64,000 nucleotides of DNA from Ampelocalamus luodianensis (lineage: Eukaryota; Streptophyta; Magnoliopsida; Poales; Poaceae): positions 19,282,001-19,346,000 of the forward strand of contig CM070633.1 of NCBI GenBank assembly GCA_036346255.1, in the 5' to 3' direction. Position 1 is the stretch's first letter. Every line of letters starts with the position of its first letter. The translations under genes and the position numbers were made by a program. Under the pieces are notes generated by a model, which was not told where the DNA came from, made no database searches, and saw only the letters and a list, made by a program, of their open reading frames with translations. Below, one piece after another: positions 19,976 through 31,203 of this stretch.

Positions 19976-21684
19976 CCGTGGCACTACTTCCAGCTATGGT
20001 GCCCACAGCACCTCCGGTCGCCACTGCACCACCCCTTAAGGGTGTTGGGGCCCCCGCCGCCCCAGCATCAGTTTCGTATGCCATGCCGACTGCTGAGTCG
20101 GTAGGACGTCCCGACGTCGTGACAGGTACGCTACTCGTGGACTCCATGGAGGCCTATGTTTTGTTTGATTCTGGAGCCACTTTTTCCTTTGCATCGTTAG
20201 ACTTCGCTAGATGGGCGAAGCTGAGTTTGCAGCATATAGCTCAGTCTGTTTTGGTCTTTTCGCCTGGGGGAATTCTTTCTAGCTCCACGGTTTGTCCTGG
20301 TTGTGTGATCACGTTAGATGGGGAAGACTTTGTTGCAAATCTGATGGTCATGAAGATGGAGCCCTTTGATGTTATATTGGGAATGGATTGGTTGCACAAC
20401 TACCGTGCGATCATCTCCTGTTTTTGGAAAATAGTGACTTTGCAAGCTTCGTCTGGTCATGAAATAGTCTTTCAGGGAAGCGCTCCTACTCATTCACTTT
20501 GTGTTTTGGCCAGTTTGTTTCCTGGTAGTCGAATAGCAAAGAGTGGATTTTTGTGGTCCTTGGTGGAAAAACCTATCTTATCTGTGACTGCAGAAAGTAT
20601 TCCAGTGGTACGGGAATTTTTGGATGTTTTTCCCGCAGAGTTGCCAGGGATGCCACCACCGCTGTGGAGTTCGGATCGATTTGGTACGGGTGCTCGACCG
20701 GTCTCAATGACCCCTTACCGTTTGGCACGTCCCTTCCAGGAGGAACTAAAGAAGCAGTTGGATGATCTGAAGGATAAAGACCTCATTCGCCCCAGTGTCT
20801 CTCCTTGGGGGGCTCCTGTCTTATTTACAAAGAAGAAGGATGGTAGCTGGCGTATGTGTATTAACTATCGTGCCCTTAACCAGCTAACCATCAAGAATAA
20901 GTATCCTTTGCCTCGCATTGAGGATTTGTTTGACCAGCTGAGAGGAGCCAAGGTGTTCTCAAAGATTGATCTCCAATCGGGGTACAATCAAATTCCTATC
21001 CGAGACGAGGATATTGAGAAGACAGCGTTCTCCACTAGGTATGGGCATTTCGAATTTAAAGTTATGTCTTTTGGACTAACGAACGCTCCCGCTGCTTTCA
21101 TGGAAACTATTAACAGAATGTTGCATGAATATCTGGATGATTTTGTTGTCATCTTTATTGATGACATTTTGATCTACTCGAAGACTGAAGCAGATCATGG
21201 GCATCATCTGAAGCGTGTGTTGGAGACGCTAAGAGAGAACAAGTTTTATGCCAAATTGAAGAAGTGTGAGTTTTGGATGTCGGAGGTGGGATTCTTGGGG
21301 CATATTATAAATGACAAAGGAATATCAGTTGATTTGGGAAAGGTTTCCACAGTGGTAGATTGGGTTCGACCAACTAATGTTAAGGAAGTGAGGAGTTTTT
21401 TGGGATTGGCAGGGTATTATCAGCGGTTTGTGCAGGACTTCTCCATTATTGCCAAACCCCTATCTCGGCTCACACAAAAGGATGTGAAATTTTTGTGGGA
21501 TGAGGATTGCGAGCGTTGTTTCCAGGCCCTAAAGGAAAAACTGGTGACCGCTCCGGTCCTTACTATTCCTGAACCAGGGAAGCGTTTCACCGTTTATTCG
21601 ATGCTTGAGAGTTGGGTTGGGTTGTGTCCTTATGCGGGATGGGAAGGTTCTAGCATATGCATCAAGGCGATTGAAGAAACATGA
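19976..21684 (+). CDS. pol: Element D protease and reverse transcriptase, long open segment
   Basis: The longest pol frame in the window is open from 19822 and is genuine pol from about 19976. The aspartic protease active site FDSGAT is intact at 20164-20181, and VILGMDWLH follows. RT begins near 20620 (FLDVFPAELPGMPP), with KKKDGSWRMCINYRALN, FSKIDLQSGYNQI, SFGLTNAPAAFM and the catalytic FIDD at 21154-21165, then FLGLAGYYQRFV. RNase H starts at about 21560 but the frame is lost near 21603, within its first strand, so the predicted product ends with unrelated residues. The enzyme core looks complete, but the upstream gag frame and downstream integrase are broken. Confidence 0.9.
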
Positions 21685-23430
21685 ACAGAACTACCCAACC
21701 CACGATTTAGAGTTGGCGCCGTAGTGTTTGCCACGAAACTTTGGAGGCATTATTTGTATGGTGAAGCTTGTGACGTTTACACCGATCATAAAAGTCCAAG
21801 TATATTTTTACCCAAAAGGATCTGAACTCGAGGTAGCGTAGATGGTTAGAGCTAATTAAAGATTATGATCTCACAATACACTATCATCCGAGCAAAGCCA
21901 ACGTCGTAGGCGATGCCCTTAGTCGCAAGGCGGCGCTGCTCTGCTGAGTGCGCTGATCGCGATTTGGATCGCATGGGGATATCTTTTGTTATGCAGTCCG
22001 CCCAAGCCGAGGCACGATTGATTTTGGAATCAGCTATTCCGGACCGGGTGCGAGAAGCACAGCAGAGTGACCGGTTATTGCAAAGCGTCAGGAAACGGTT
22101 GGATCTGGGCAAGAAGGGAGACTTCAGTTTGGATAGTTCGGGCATTCTGAGGTTCAAAGGTTGCCTTTGTGTGCCACAAAAGGCGGAGGTTAAAGGCGAC
22201 ATATTGAGGAGGCACATCGTACCTTACACTTTGTTCATCCGGAGAGCGAAGATGTATCGTGATTTAAAGCAAATTTTCGGTGGAAAAGAATGAAAGTAGA
22301 TGTAGCTAATTATGTTGCCTCTTGTAGTATCTGTCACACAGTGAAGGCGAACATAAGCGACCCGCGGGTTTATTACTGACCATTAGAGATCCCACGGTGG
22401 CCTTGGGATGATATCACCATGGATTTTGTGGTGGCATTACCCCGAACGCCGCGAAAAGATGCGATATGGGTGATAGTGGGAGGTTCGACAAGTCGGCACA
22501 TTTCATTCCCATTCGCACGACCAACACAATGAGTGACTTAGCTCCCATTTATGTGCGGGAAATTGTGAGGTTACATGGTGTTCCAAAGACCATCGATCCG
22601 CGAGGATGCTAAGTTTGTCTCCAAGTTAGGAGAGTCTTGAATGCACTGGGTACCCACTCCGATTTAGTCTGACATTTCATCCCGAGACGGATGGGCGATC
22701 GGAGCGCACTATTGAACTTTGGAAGATATGTTGCGGTCTTGTGTCTGTCATGGAAGGGTAGTTGGGAAGATCGATTACCACTAGCGAGTTTGCTTACAAC
22801 AACGATTACCATGCGAGTATTAAGCGGCGCCATTTGAGGTTTTGTATGGGCGTAAATGCAGTCACCTCTTTCTTTGGGAAGCGGTGGGAGAGAAGGCCGT
22901 TTGGGTGCGGATTGGGTACAAAAGGCGTAGAGCAGGTGGCTTTGGTGAAAGCAGAACCTTTTAGCGACTCGAGAGTGAGAGAAAAGCCATGCGGATGTAA
23001 GGAGGATTTGGAATTTGAAGTGGGTGATCGGTGCTCTCGAGGGTGTCTCCACAAAAGGTGTGGTGAGATTTGGAACCAAAGGAAGCTTAGCCCGAGGTAC
23101 ATTGGCCCTTTCTCGATCTGGCACGGTTGGGAAGTTGGCATACCGCTGGACCTCCCGGAGGCTATGAGGGTGTGCACAATGTATTTCATGTCTCCATGTT
23201 GAGGAAGTACTGCGAGATCCGAACACAACATTTCACTAGAACCGTTAACCATTGAGCGGGACTGTCCTTTGAGTCCAAGCGATTCAGATTTTGGAAAGGT
23301 CGGAAAAGTTCTTGAGAACAAAACCTTAAAGTATGTTAAGGTACTTTGGTCGTAACAAGCGGCGGGAGGCCACTTGGGAGCTGGAATCACGCATGCGTGG
23401 CGCTATCGAGTGTTTACTTGGTGTGTATCT
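21600..23430 (+). pseudogene. pol: Element D RNase H, integrase and chromodomain (many frameshifts)
   Basis: Fragments in all three frames line up with RNase H (TDHKS near 21781, YHPSKAN near 21885), an integrase HHCC finger (SCSICHTVKA near 22320), the DDE core (TMDFVVALPRT near 22415; IVRLHGVPKTI near 22563) and a C-terminal chromodomain-like segment (about 23326-23395). The density of small insertions and deletions is far above that of the RT just upstream. Many sit where a CAG, CTG or CCG would be expected. Some may be sequence errors rather than mutations. Confidence 0.8.
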
Positions 23431-23480
23431 TTTGTTGTTAAGCCTTTCAACCTAGTCGTCTCTTGTGTGAGTAAGCGTTA

Positions 23481-23516
23481 GAATTCGGGGTCGAATTCTA
23501 TTTAAGGGTGGTAGAC
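23481..23516 (+). promoter_or_regulatory. Element D polypurine tract with adjacent hairpin
   Basis: The hairpin GAATTCG-gggt-CGAATTC lies at 23481-23498. It is followed by TTTAAGGGTGGTAGAC, which touches the 3' LTR start at 23517. One T interrupts the G run. Confidence 0.85.
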
Positions 23517-23701
23517 TGTGATATCCCAGAAAGAAATTGAAAGTTTTGTCGAGTGCTTAGCAAGTATTCATGAAAGACCTTAATAGAAAAGCCATTTTGA
23601 CTGTTTTCGGGGGGGAAGAGCAGAAAGTGGGGGCAGCTTGGGCCTGGGCCAAGGCCCATGGGGTTGGCCGACCAAGGGGGGAAAGGGATGGAGGCACCCC
23701 T
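23517..23701 (+). repeat. Element D 3' LTR, left part
   Basis: This matches 16471-16655 of the 5' LTR with few differences. It is interrupted after GGCACCCCT by element E. Confidence 0.9.
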
Positions 23702-25924
23702 TGTAACACCCCAGTCCGTCATGAACCTGGAATGCTACTAAACAAGCTCTAAAAAAACAAACTAAGGAAGACAATTCTAATAAATTTCGGCAGAACCTCC
23801 TTTGTAAAGTTATTTACATGAAGGTTCCAACACACAGGATAATCAAATATTAATTAAACTTCCATTCCAAGTCATCAAAGGATAATCAGAAACATGCTAA
23901 GAATCCATCATAACTAGAGAGGTATAAAAATTCCACTACTCCTCATTATTACATTTAAACCATAGCACAAAACAAATCATAATATTCAGAGATCAATCAT
24001 TCTCTGAAGAGCATTCATCCTTATTTAGTTCAAGTAGTATGTGTGTGACTAGCTGTCTACTTCCCCCCATGCATGTCATTCTTGTCTCGGGTACCTAAAC
24101 AACAATAAAGCAAGAGTGAGTCCATAGACTCAGCAAGTACATTAAGAAACCATGGCAATAACACACATGTAAAGGAGATTAACATTAGAACATCGTGTAT
24201 GCAAATGCAATGCTCAAGGACTTTTATCTTTAACTTTCTGTGTACATTACACTGTGAATGCAGTATCGACGCGCCGCATACCCATGCTGTCTTGCGCGCA
24301 CGCACGAGGACCAATTGCCCGTTACTCCGCAAGTAACGGGGACCTCAAGCCCACACTCCACGAGTGAGGGGATCTCGGGCCCGTCACATTCATGACGGGG
24401 ATCTCCAAAGGAAACATACTTGGGCACCACGTGACCAAGTCTCAACATGATATCTTTATGCAAATGCTTATCATGTAATCATCATCAAATTACCAAAATT
24501 CAACATCACTTAATCATAGTAAAGCATGAGCATCATTTGAACAATAACCATACTTAAGCATTCATTAAGTATACCATCTTGCAATGCATCCATACAGCAA
24601 TTAACACACAATTTAGACAATCATTCAAAACAACAATGCACTTGCCTCAACCGTGCGAAGGTGGATGTCGGGAATGAGGTACTGCTCCCGGAGCCAAACC
24701 CACACCTGGACAACAATTGAGACAGGCTAAGGCTACCATAAGGGCCTAATAACGAAATCATAAACACAACATGAGTACATGGTCCACTAAACGCAACCCC
24801 AACGTTAAAGCTAGCTGTCAGATTTCCTTTCAGAGAACAGCCCCTTGAAAAATCATAACTAAATGTACAGAAATCCAAATGGAGTGATCTTGGACATTCT
24901 GAAAAGGTTATTGAATTTCCCTTCTAAACCTAGTTGGTGAGGTTCTCTGATTCGGCCATTTCCTAGTCCTACCAATCTAAACAACAGAGTATCAATTTTC
25001 ACGTCGGGTCTCTGGACAGCAACATTGAAACTATCATAACTTTCTCTACGTTCGTCCGAATTTCATGATCTTTAGTTTTCCTGAAAGCTAGAAGGATTAT
25101 CTACAACTTTCGTTATACTGGGGTTCTCAGATTTCCACTTTAACCATCACTTTTAATTGGTTTTCTACAATCTGCCTAAATACTGACAGAGCAGTGGAAC
25201 AGCAGACTTAGAAAAATCATAACTCTCTAACCGTTAATCGGATTTGAGTGAACTTGGCGGACACTGAAAGCTAAGACAATAACCTACAACTCTCTAGGAG
25301 ACCAAAACTCCAGATTCAACCTCTAACCACACGAAATTTACCCCGCAAGCCACTGGACGAAAATTGCATTACAGCAGGCCGACTACCACCTAAACAAAGA
25401 CTAACCAAAAACTCTCCCAAGACTAATTATCCTTCAAGAACAGCGTGTTACCCTTGACGACGCTGCCGAAGCGAACCCCGGATGGCGATCCTTCCCTCTT
25501 CCTCTTCTCCCTTCTCTTCTCCCTCCTTTCTTCCCTCCTTTCTTCCTCTATGGCCGGCTGCAAGGAGGGCTTCTTCTCCTCAAGGCCGGCAGCAATGGAG
25601 GGGAGGTTGGGGGCGCAAGGGGGAGGAACCAGGAGGTGGTGCGCAAGGGAGGTGGTGCGCAAGGGGGAAGGAGAGGAGATGGGGGGCGGCCAAAGGGGAT
25701 TGGGGGGGCTCGGCTAGGGTTTGGGGAAAAGTGGTGCCTTCCCCCCCCTTGGCCGGCCACCTAAGGCCTGATGGGCCGGAGCCCAAGCCCAGGTTGGCGA
25801 AAAAACGTGCTTTCACCCCTGCTAGAAACGAAAATCAACTTTTTTCCTTTTGATCCTTTTACTAATACTGAGAAGTCCCTCCCGAAACTCTTTCTCGAAC
25901 CTCTCGAGCTTTTGGGACATTACA
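23702..25924 (-). repeat. Element E 3' LTR
   Basis: On the minus strand this runs from TGTAATGTCCC (25924) to GGGGTGTTACA (23702). It contains GGCTAGGGTTTGG (telo-box at 25714-25722), a GC-rich leader with donor-like CGTCAAGG|GTAAC (GT at 25450), the GGTTGAGGCAAGTGCA block (about 24639-24654) and the hairpin array (24250-24441). Open frames in the GC-rich leader (25423-25850) are compositional. Confidence 0.9.
24250..24441. repeat. Tandem hairpin array in E 3' LTR
   Basis: The array includes a nine-pair stem, CCCGTTACT/AGTAACGGG, whose sequence differs from the other elements but keeps full pairing. Also present are CCCGTCA/TGACGGG and TTGGGCAC/GTGACCAA. Spacers are GGGGACC or GGGGATC. Confidence 0.85.
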
Positions 25925-25960
25925 TTCTACCCCCCTTACACAGAATTCGTCCTCGAATTC
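25925..25960 (-). promoter_or_regulatory. Element E polypurine tract with adjacent hairpin
   Basis: On the minus strand the hairpin GAATTCG-agga-CGAATTC (25943-25960) is followed by TGTAAGGGGGGTAGAA, which touches the LTR at 25924. Confidence 0.85.
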
Positions 25961-27061
25961 TAACCCAGCCACGCCAAGGGACGGATACGAAAAAGACTTA
26001 AAGCACAACACGCTTTGTAGAGAATAATTCGGATATTGCTCGCGCATGCTGCCTCCAACTCCAGTGGCTTCTTTCTCGGATGCTGCGACCAAAGAACTTT
26101 AACATACTTGACGTTTTGTTTCTCAAAACCTTCTCGATTTCTCAAGATCCATGGCTTTGACTCAAAGGTCAAATCTTGCTCTATGTGTAGAGGCTCTAGC
26201 GGTACATGATGCTCGGATCTCGCAAATACTTCCTCGGCATGGATACATGAAAAACATTGTGAACTCCACGCATAGACTCGGCAGTCTAAGCGATAAGCCA
26301 ACTTCGATTCGAGCCAAGATCGTGAATGGTCCTATGTACCTTGGGCTAAGTTTCCCTCTGGTACCGAACCTCACCACACCTTTAGTGGGGGACACTTTCA
26401 AGAGCACCTGATCCCCCACTTCAAATTCCAAGTCTCTTCTTCTCACGTCTGCATAACTTTTCTGTCCGCTCTGAGCTGTTAATAGGTTCTGTCTCACCAG
26501 AGCCACTCGCTCTACAGTCTTTTGTACCCAATCCGGACCCAAAACTGCCTTCTCACCCACGGCTTCCCAGCAAAGTGGGGACTGCACTACGCCCATACAA
26601 AACCTCGAGCGGAGCGGCTTTTATGCTTGAATGATAGCTGTTGTTATAAGCAAATTCGCTAAGGGCAATTGATCCTCCAGCTACCCTTCAAGACAAAACA
26701 CAAGTCCGCAACATGTCCTCCAAGGTGCGGATAGTACGTTCCGCCCGCCCGATGCATGCGTGGATGGAATCTTTGTACTCAGACAATTTGTGTGCCCAAG
26801 GCACTCTGTAAACTTTCCCAAAACTTGGAGACAAACTTGGCATCTCTGCCGGAAATGATGGTCTTTGGCACCCCATGTAACCTCACAATCTCCCGCACAT
26901 AGATGGGAGCTAAATCACTTCTTTGAGTTAGTAGAGCGAATTGGTATAAAGTGTGCGATTCTTGAGTCGATCCACTATCACCCTGCTGCATCCTTACCCC
27001 TTGGTGACCGGGTAATGCAACTACAAAATCCATAGAAATATCGTCCCACGGCCATTGCGGA
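25961..27061 (-). pseudogene. pol: Element E integrase and chromodomain (frameshifted)
   Basis: Read on the minus strand. Integrase core segments are WPWDDISMDFVVALPGHQG (near 27040), REIVRLHGVPKTIISGRDAKF (near 26880) and a TIRTLEDMLR segment (near 26720). The segment before the third catalytic residue is garbled. C-terminal pieces include LEFEVGDQVLLKVSP (near 26420) and GKLSPRYIGPF (near 26340). A chromodomain-like tail, VKYVKVLWSQH, lies near 26100. Frame changes are frequent. The HHCC finger is missing because the deletion removed it. Confidence 0.8.
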
Positions 27062-28787
27062 AAAAGACTAGCCATCACAAAAAGTGAGTGAGATGGGCGC
27101 TACATTGGAATACTATCTCACGCCTGAGACGGAGCTTGCGGGGTTATTGTCTTCCAAAAGCAGAAATGACAATGACGGTAATTATGCAACAGTCCATCCC
27201 CAAGATAACATCAAACGGCTCCATCCTCATAACCATCAGTTAGCAATAAACTCTTCTCCATCTAACGAAATCACACAACCGGGACAAATGTAGAGCTAGA
27301 GAGAATTCCCCGGAGAATTAACTAGGCCGATCGAGCTATTGGTGCAGACTCAAACTCGCCTTACTAACAAAATCTAGTGATACAAAAGAAAAGGTAGCCC
27401 AGAATCAAATAGAACAAGTGCTCTCTGAATCCACCGAGAGCGTACTGTCACCACATCGGGACGACTCACCGACTCTGCCGTCGGCATAGCGTAGAGGCCG
27501 CTGCTTTGGGCGGTAGGGGCTCCAACGCCCTGATGCGGTGGTGTGGGAGGCTGCTGGAGGTCTTGAAGGTGCTACTCTGGAAATGGAGCCACGGGAGGCG
27601 GCCAAAAATACAGCGGTGGAGCTCCTCCGAGAGTAGGGAAGTAAGGCGTGGCGGTGCCCAAGTAGGAGTAGGAGTAGCTGCTAACATCCGAACCGACCCT
27701 CGAGAAGAAGAAGGCTGGCGCTTGCGACAACGCACAGTTCCCACTTGATGATACTAGCGGGATTCGCCGACAAACCAATGCCTTATGGCCCTCCCGACCA
27801 CAATGGCGGCAAGACCGAACCAGTTGCACTCTGAAGCTCTATGCTCACCGCCGCACTTGAAGCACTTCATGCCCCGCTACAGGACCGGACGTAACCTAGG
27901 TGCGGTGCGACGCACGCGAGTGGAAGAAGGCGTGCCCCTGTGAACTTGGTCTTGAATGATTTGCGGACCTTTGAACCTCTTGGAAGTGGACCTCTGGAAG
28001 GTCCCACCCCACCGCCAAAACCCCTCTTTCGGCGCCACTGCTCCTCGGATACCACGGCGCCTTCTCCTCCCGGCGGCTCCTCACCAAGCTGCATCTCGGT
28101 TCCATGCCCACGGCTTGTTCGACCAGGAGCTGAAATCCGCAACTCAATGCTCCCAATACTGCCGGAACTCTTGCCCGAGCCCCGCGAAACCTCTTGGCTT
28201 TTTCCTCATCGTTTGTGGCCACAGCGGAACAAAGCGAACCAGTTGTTAAAACACGCCGTACTCTGTCCATCATCTTCCTGCTTGAAGTTACGCAGGAGAC
28301 TTCCATTCGCTCCACATATGAAGCTGGATAAAACCTCTTCTGAAGTGCTCAACAAAATACTCCCAGTGGCGGTCCATGAGTCTTGTCCGCCATCGAACTC
28401 CTTCCCACGGATATCACTTTGCCCCTTCAATTGGAAGGCCACGAACCGAGCCCTCATTTGGATGTCATCCCGAGCTCGAAGTGCCTCTCCATGTGTCGCG
28501 ACCAATTAGCTGCGTCGGCGTGCGTGCGACCGTCGAAGGTGTCCGGCCTCAAAGCGTTCCATTGATGTAATCCCATGGCATACGCCGCGGTGCCCGCTGC
28601 GGGGCCACCACGGGAGCGACAACGAGCGCGGTGGCGGGGCACTGGTTCTCTGTCTGCGTGAAGCAACCTCTTCCTCGACTCGCGAGGCTAGCTTCTCCCA
28701 CTACGAATTCGAACTTACGGCGGGGCGATGCGGCCTCGCCGGCTCCTGCCGGCCTCGACCACGACCTCGGCCTCCACCTCTTGCCAT
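27062..28787 (-). pseudogene. gag-pol: Element E gag and protease (frameshifted)
   Basis: The start is the ATG at 28787 on the minus strand, giving an Arg-Gly-rich N-terminus (MARGGGRGRGRGR) like D. RFVAFQLKG, a helical Gag core and the zinc knuckle CRHCGREGHKALVC (27811-27770) follow. The protease FDSG motif lies at about 27408-27397 and VILGMDC near 27150. The reading then jumps at about 27060 straight into integrase, so RT and RNase H are absent. There are several frameshifts along the way. Confidence 0.82.
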
Positions 28788-28996
28788 ATCTAATCATCAC
28801 AGCAAAACAATCAAACAATAAGCAATTTCATCATCTAGGACCACAAGAGTAGTCTATCTAGTAGCTATCACACGAGATAAATCAAAAATCTCAAAAGCAA
28901 CATAATGCAATGCATTAACCCATTCCCACCTACTGTGCATAGTGTGTCAAATTTAACCTTTCATATCCCACGGACCTCTGACCGCTCGATACCAGC
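28788..28996 (-). other. Element E leader and degenerate primer-binding site
   Basis: On the minus strand TGGTATCGAGCG (28994-28983) follows the 5' LTR end. GGTCCGTGGGATATGAAAGG and GACACACTATGCAC come next; both are close to the leader of D and B. Confidence 0.75.
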
Positions 28997-31203
28997 TGTA
29001 ACACCCGATCCGTCATGAACACGGAATGCTACTAAACAAGCTCTAAAAACAAACTAAGGAAGACAATTCTAATAAATTTAGTGAGAACCTCCTTTGTAAA
29101 GTTATTTACATGAAGGTTCCAACACACAGATAATCAAATATTAATTAAACTTCCATTCCAAGTCATCAAAGGATAATCGAAACATGCTAAGAATCCATCA
29201 TAACTAGAGAGGTATAAAAATTCCACTACTCCTCATTATTACATTTAAACCATAGCACAAAACAAATCATAATATTCAGAGATCAATCATTCTCGAAGAG
29301 CATTCATCCTTATTTAGTTCAAGTAGTATGTGTGTGACTAGCTGTCTACTTCCCCCATGCATGTCATTCTTGTCTCGGTACCTAAACAACAATAAAGCAA
29401 GAGTGAGTCCATAGACTCAGCAAGTACATTAAGAAACCATGGCAATAACACACATGTAAAGGAGATTAACATTAGAACATCGTGTATGCAAATGCAATGC
29501 TCAAGGACTTTTATCTTTAACTTTACGTGTACATTACACACAATGCGAGTATCGACCGCCGCCGCATGCCCATGCACTGCTTGGCGCACGCACAGGACCA
29601 ATTGCCCGTTACTCCGCAAGTAGCGGGGACCTCAAGCCCACACTCCACGAGTGAGGATCTCGGGCCCGTCACATTCATGGCGGGGATCTCAAAGGAAACA
29701 TACTTGGGCACCACGTGACCAAGTCTCAACATGATATCTTTATGCAAATGCTTATCATGTAATCATCATCAAATTACCAAAATTCAACATCACTTAATCA
29801 TAGTAAAGCATGAGCATCATTTGAACAATAACCATACTTAAGCATTCATTAAGTATACCATCTTGCAATGCATCCATACAGCAATTAACACACAATTTAG
29901 ACAATCATTCAAAACAACAATGCACTTGCCTCAACCGTGCGAAGGTGGATGTCGGGAATGAGGTACTGCTCCCGGAGCCAAACCCACACTGGACAACAAT
30001 TGAGACAGGCTAAGGCTACCATAAGGGCCTAATAACGAAATCATAAACACAACATGAGTACATGGTCCACTAAACGCAACCCCAACGTTAAAGCTAGCTG
30101 TCAGATTTCCTTTCCAGAGAACAGCCCCTTGAAAAATCATAACTAAATGTACAGAAATCCAAATGGAGTGATCTTGGACATTCTGAAAAGGTTATTGAAT
30201 TTCCCTTCTAAACCTAGTTGGTGAGGTTCTCTGATTCGGCCATTTCCTAGTCCTACCAATCTAAACAACAGAGTATCAATTTTCACGTCGGGTCTCTGGA
30301 CAGCAACATTGAAACTATCATAACTTTCTCTACGTTCGTCCGAATTTCATGATCTTTAGTTTTCCTGAAAGCTAGAAGGATTATCTACAACTTTCGTTAT
30401 ACTGGGGTTCTCAGATTTCCACTTTAACCATCACTTTTAATTGGTTTTCTACAATCTGCCTAAATACTGACAGAGCAGTGGAACAGCAGACTTAGAAAAA
30501 TCATAACTCTCTAACCGTTAATCGGATTTGAGTGAACTTGGCGGCCACTGAAAGCTAAGACAATAACCTACAACTCTCTAGGAGACCAAAACTCCAGATT
30601 CAACCTCTAACCACACGAAATTTACCCGCAAGCCACTGGACGAAAATTGCATTACAGCAGGCCGACTACCCCCTAAACAAAGACTAACCAAAAACTCTCC
30701 CAAGACTAATTATCCTTCAAGAACAGCGTGTTACCCTTGACGACGCTGCCGAAGCGAACCCCGGATGGCGATCCTTCCCTCTTCCTCTTCTCCCTTCTCT
30801 TCTCCCTCCTTTCTTCCCTCCTTTCTTCCTCTATGGCCGGCTGCAGGAGGCTTCTTCTCCTCAAGGCCGGCAGCAATGGAGGGAGGTTGGGGGCGCAAGG
30901 GGGAGGAACCAGGAGGTGGTGCGCAAGGAGGTGGTGCGCAAGGGGGAAGGAGAGGAGATGGGGGGCGGCCAAAGGGATTGGGGCTCGGCTAGGGTTTGGG
31001 GGGGGAAAAGTGGTGCCTTCCCCCCCCTTGGCCGGCCACCTAAGGCCTGATGGGCCGGAGCCCAAGCCCAGGTTGGCGAAAAAACGTGCTTTCACCCCTG
31101 CTAGAAGCGAAAATCAACTTTTTTCCTTTTGATCCTTTTACTAATACTGAGAAGTCCCTCCCGAAACTCTTTCTCGAACCTCTCGAGCTTTTGGGACATT
31201 ACA
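28997..31203 (-). repeat. Element E 5' LTR
   Basis: This is a near copy of 23702-25924. Differences cluster at CAG/CTG/CCG positions: AACCTGG reads AACACGG, TCTCTGAAG reads TCTCGAAG, ATCAGAAAC reads ATCGAAAC. The hairpin array is at 29540-29724 and the telo-box at 30989-30997. Open frames in the GC-rich part (30706-31132) are not genes. Confidence 0.9.
29540..29724. repeat. Tandem hairpin array in E 5' LTR
   Basis: Same order as 24250-24441. Two A-to-G changes (AGTAGCGGG, CATGGCGGGG) weaken stems that are perfect in the other copy. Confidence 0.8.

Larger units (their letters stand above)
23702..31203 (-). mobile_element. Element E: group II Ty3/gypsy element lacking RT and RNase H
   Basis: On the minus strand the order is 5' LTR (31203-28997), PBS (28994-28983), gag, protease, integrase, chromodomain, PPT (25937-25925) and 3' LTR (25924-23702). 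The flanks are CCCCT on the left and CCCT on the right, a target duplication with one base lost in a C run. The LTRs are 2,223 and 2,207 bases and very alike, so E is the youngest level of this nest. About 1.8 kb of pol is deleted compared with D. E is non-autonomous but keeps gag and integrase remnants. Confidence 0.88.

Noticed and set aside
25423..25853. Overlapping open frames on both strands in the GC-rich leader of the E LTR (also at 30706-31132, 34384-34925, 42265-42704, 61571-62042)
   Set aside because: Proline/arginine/glycine-rich, open in several frames at once, not conserved in frame between LTR copies, and each lies in the same purine/pyrimidine-rich LTR segment. They are composition, not genes.
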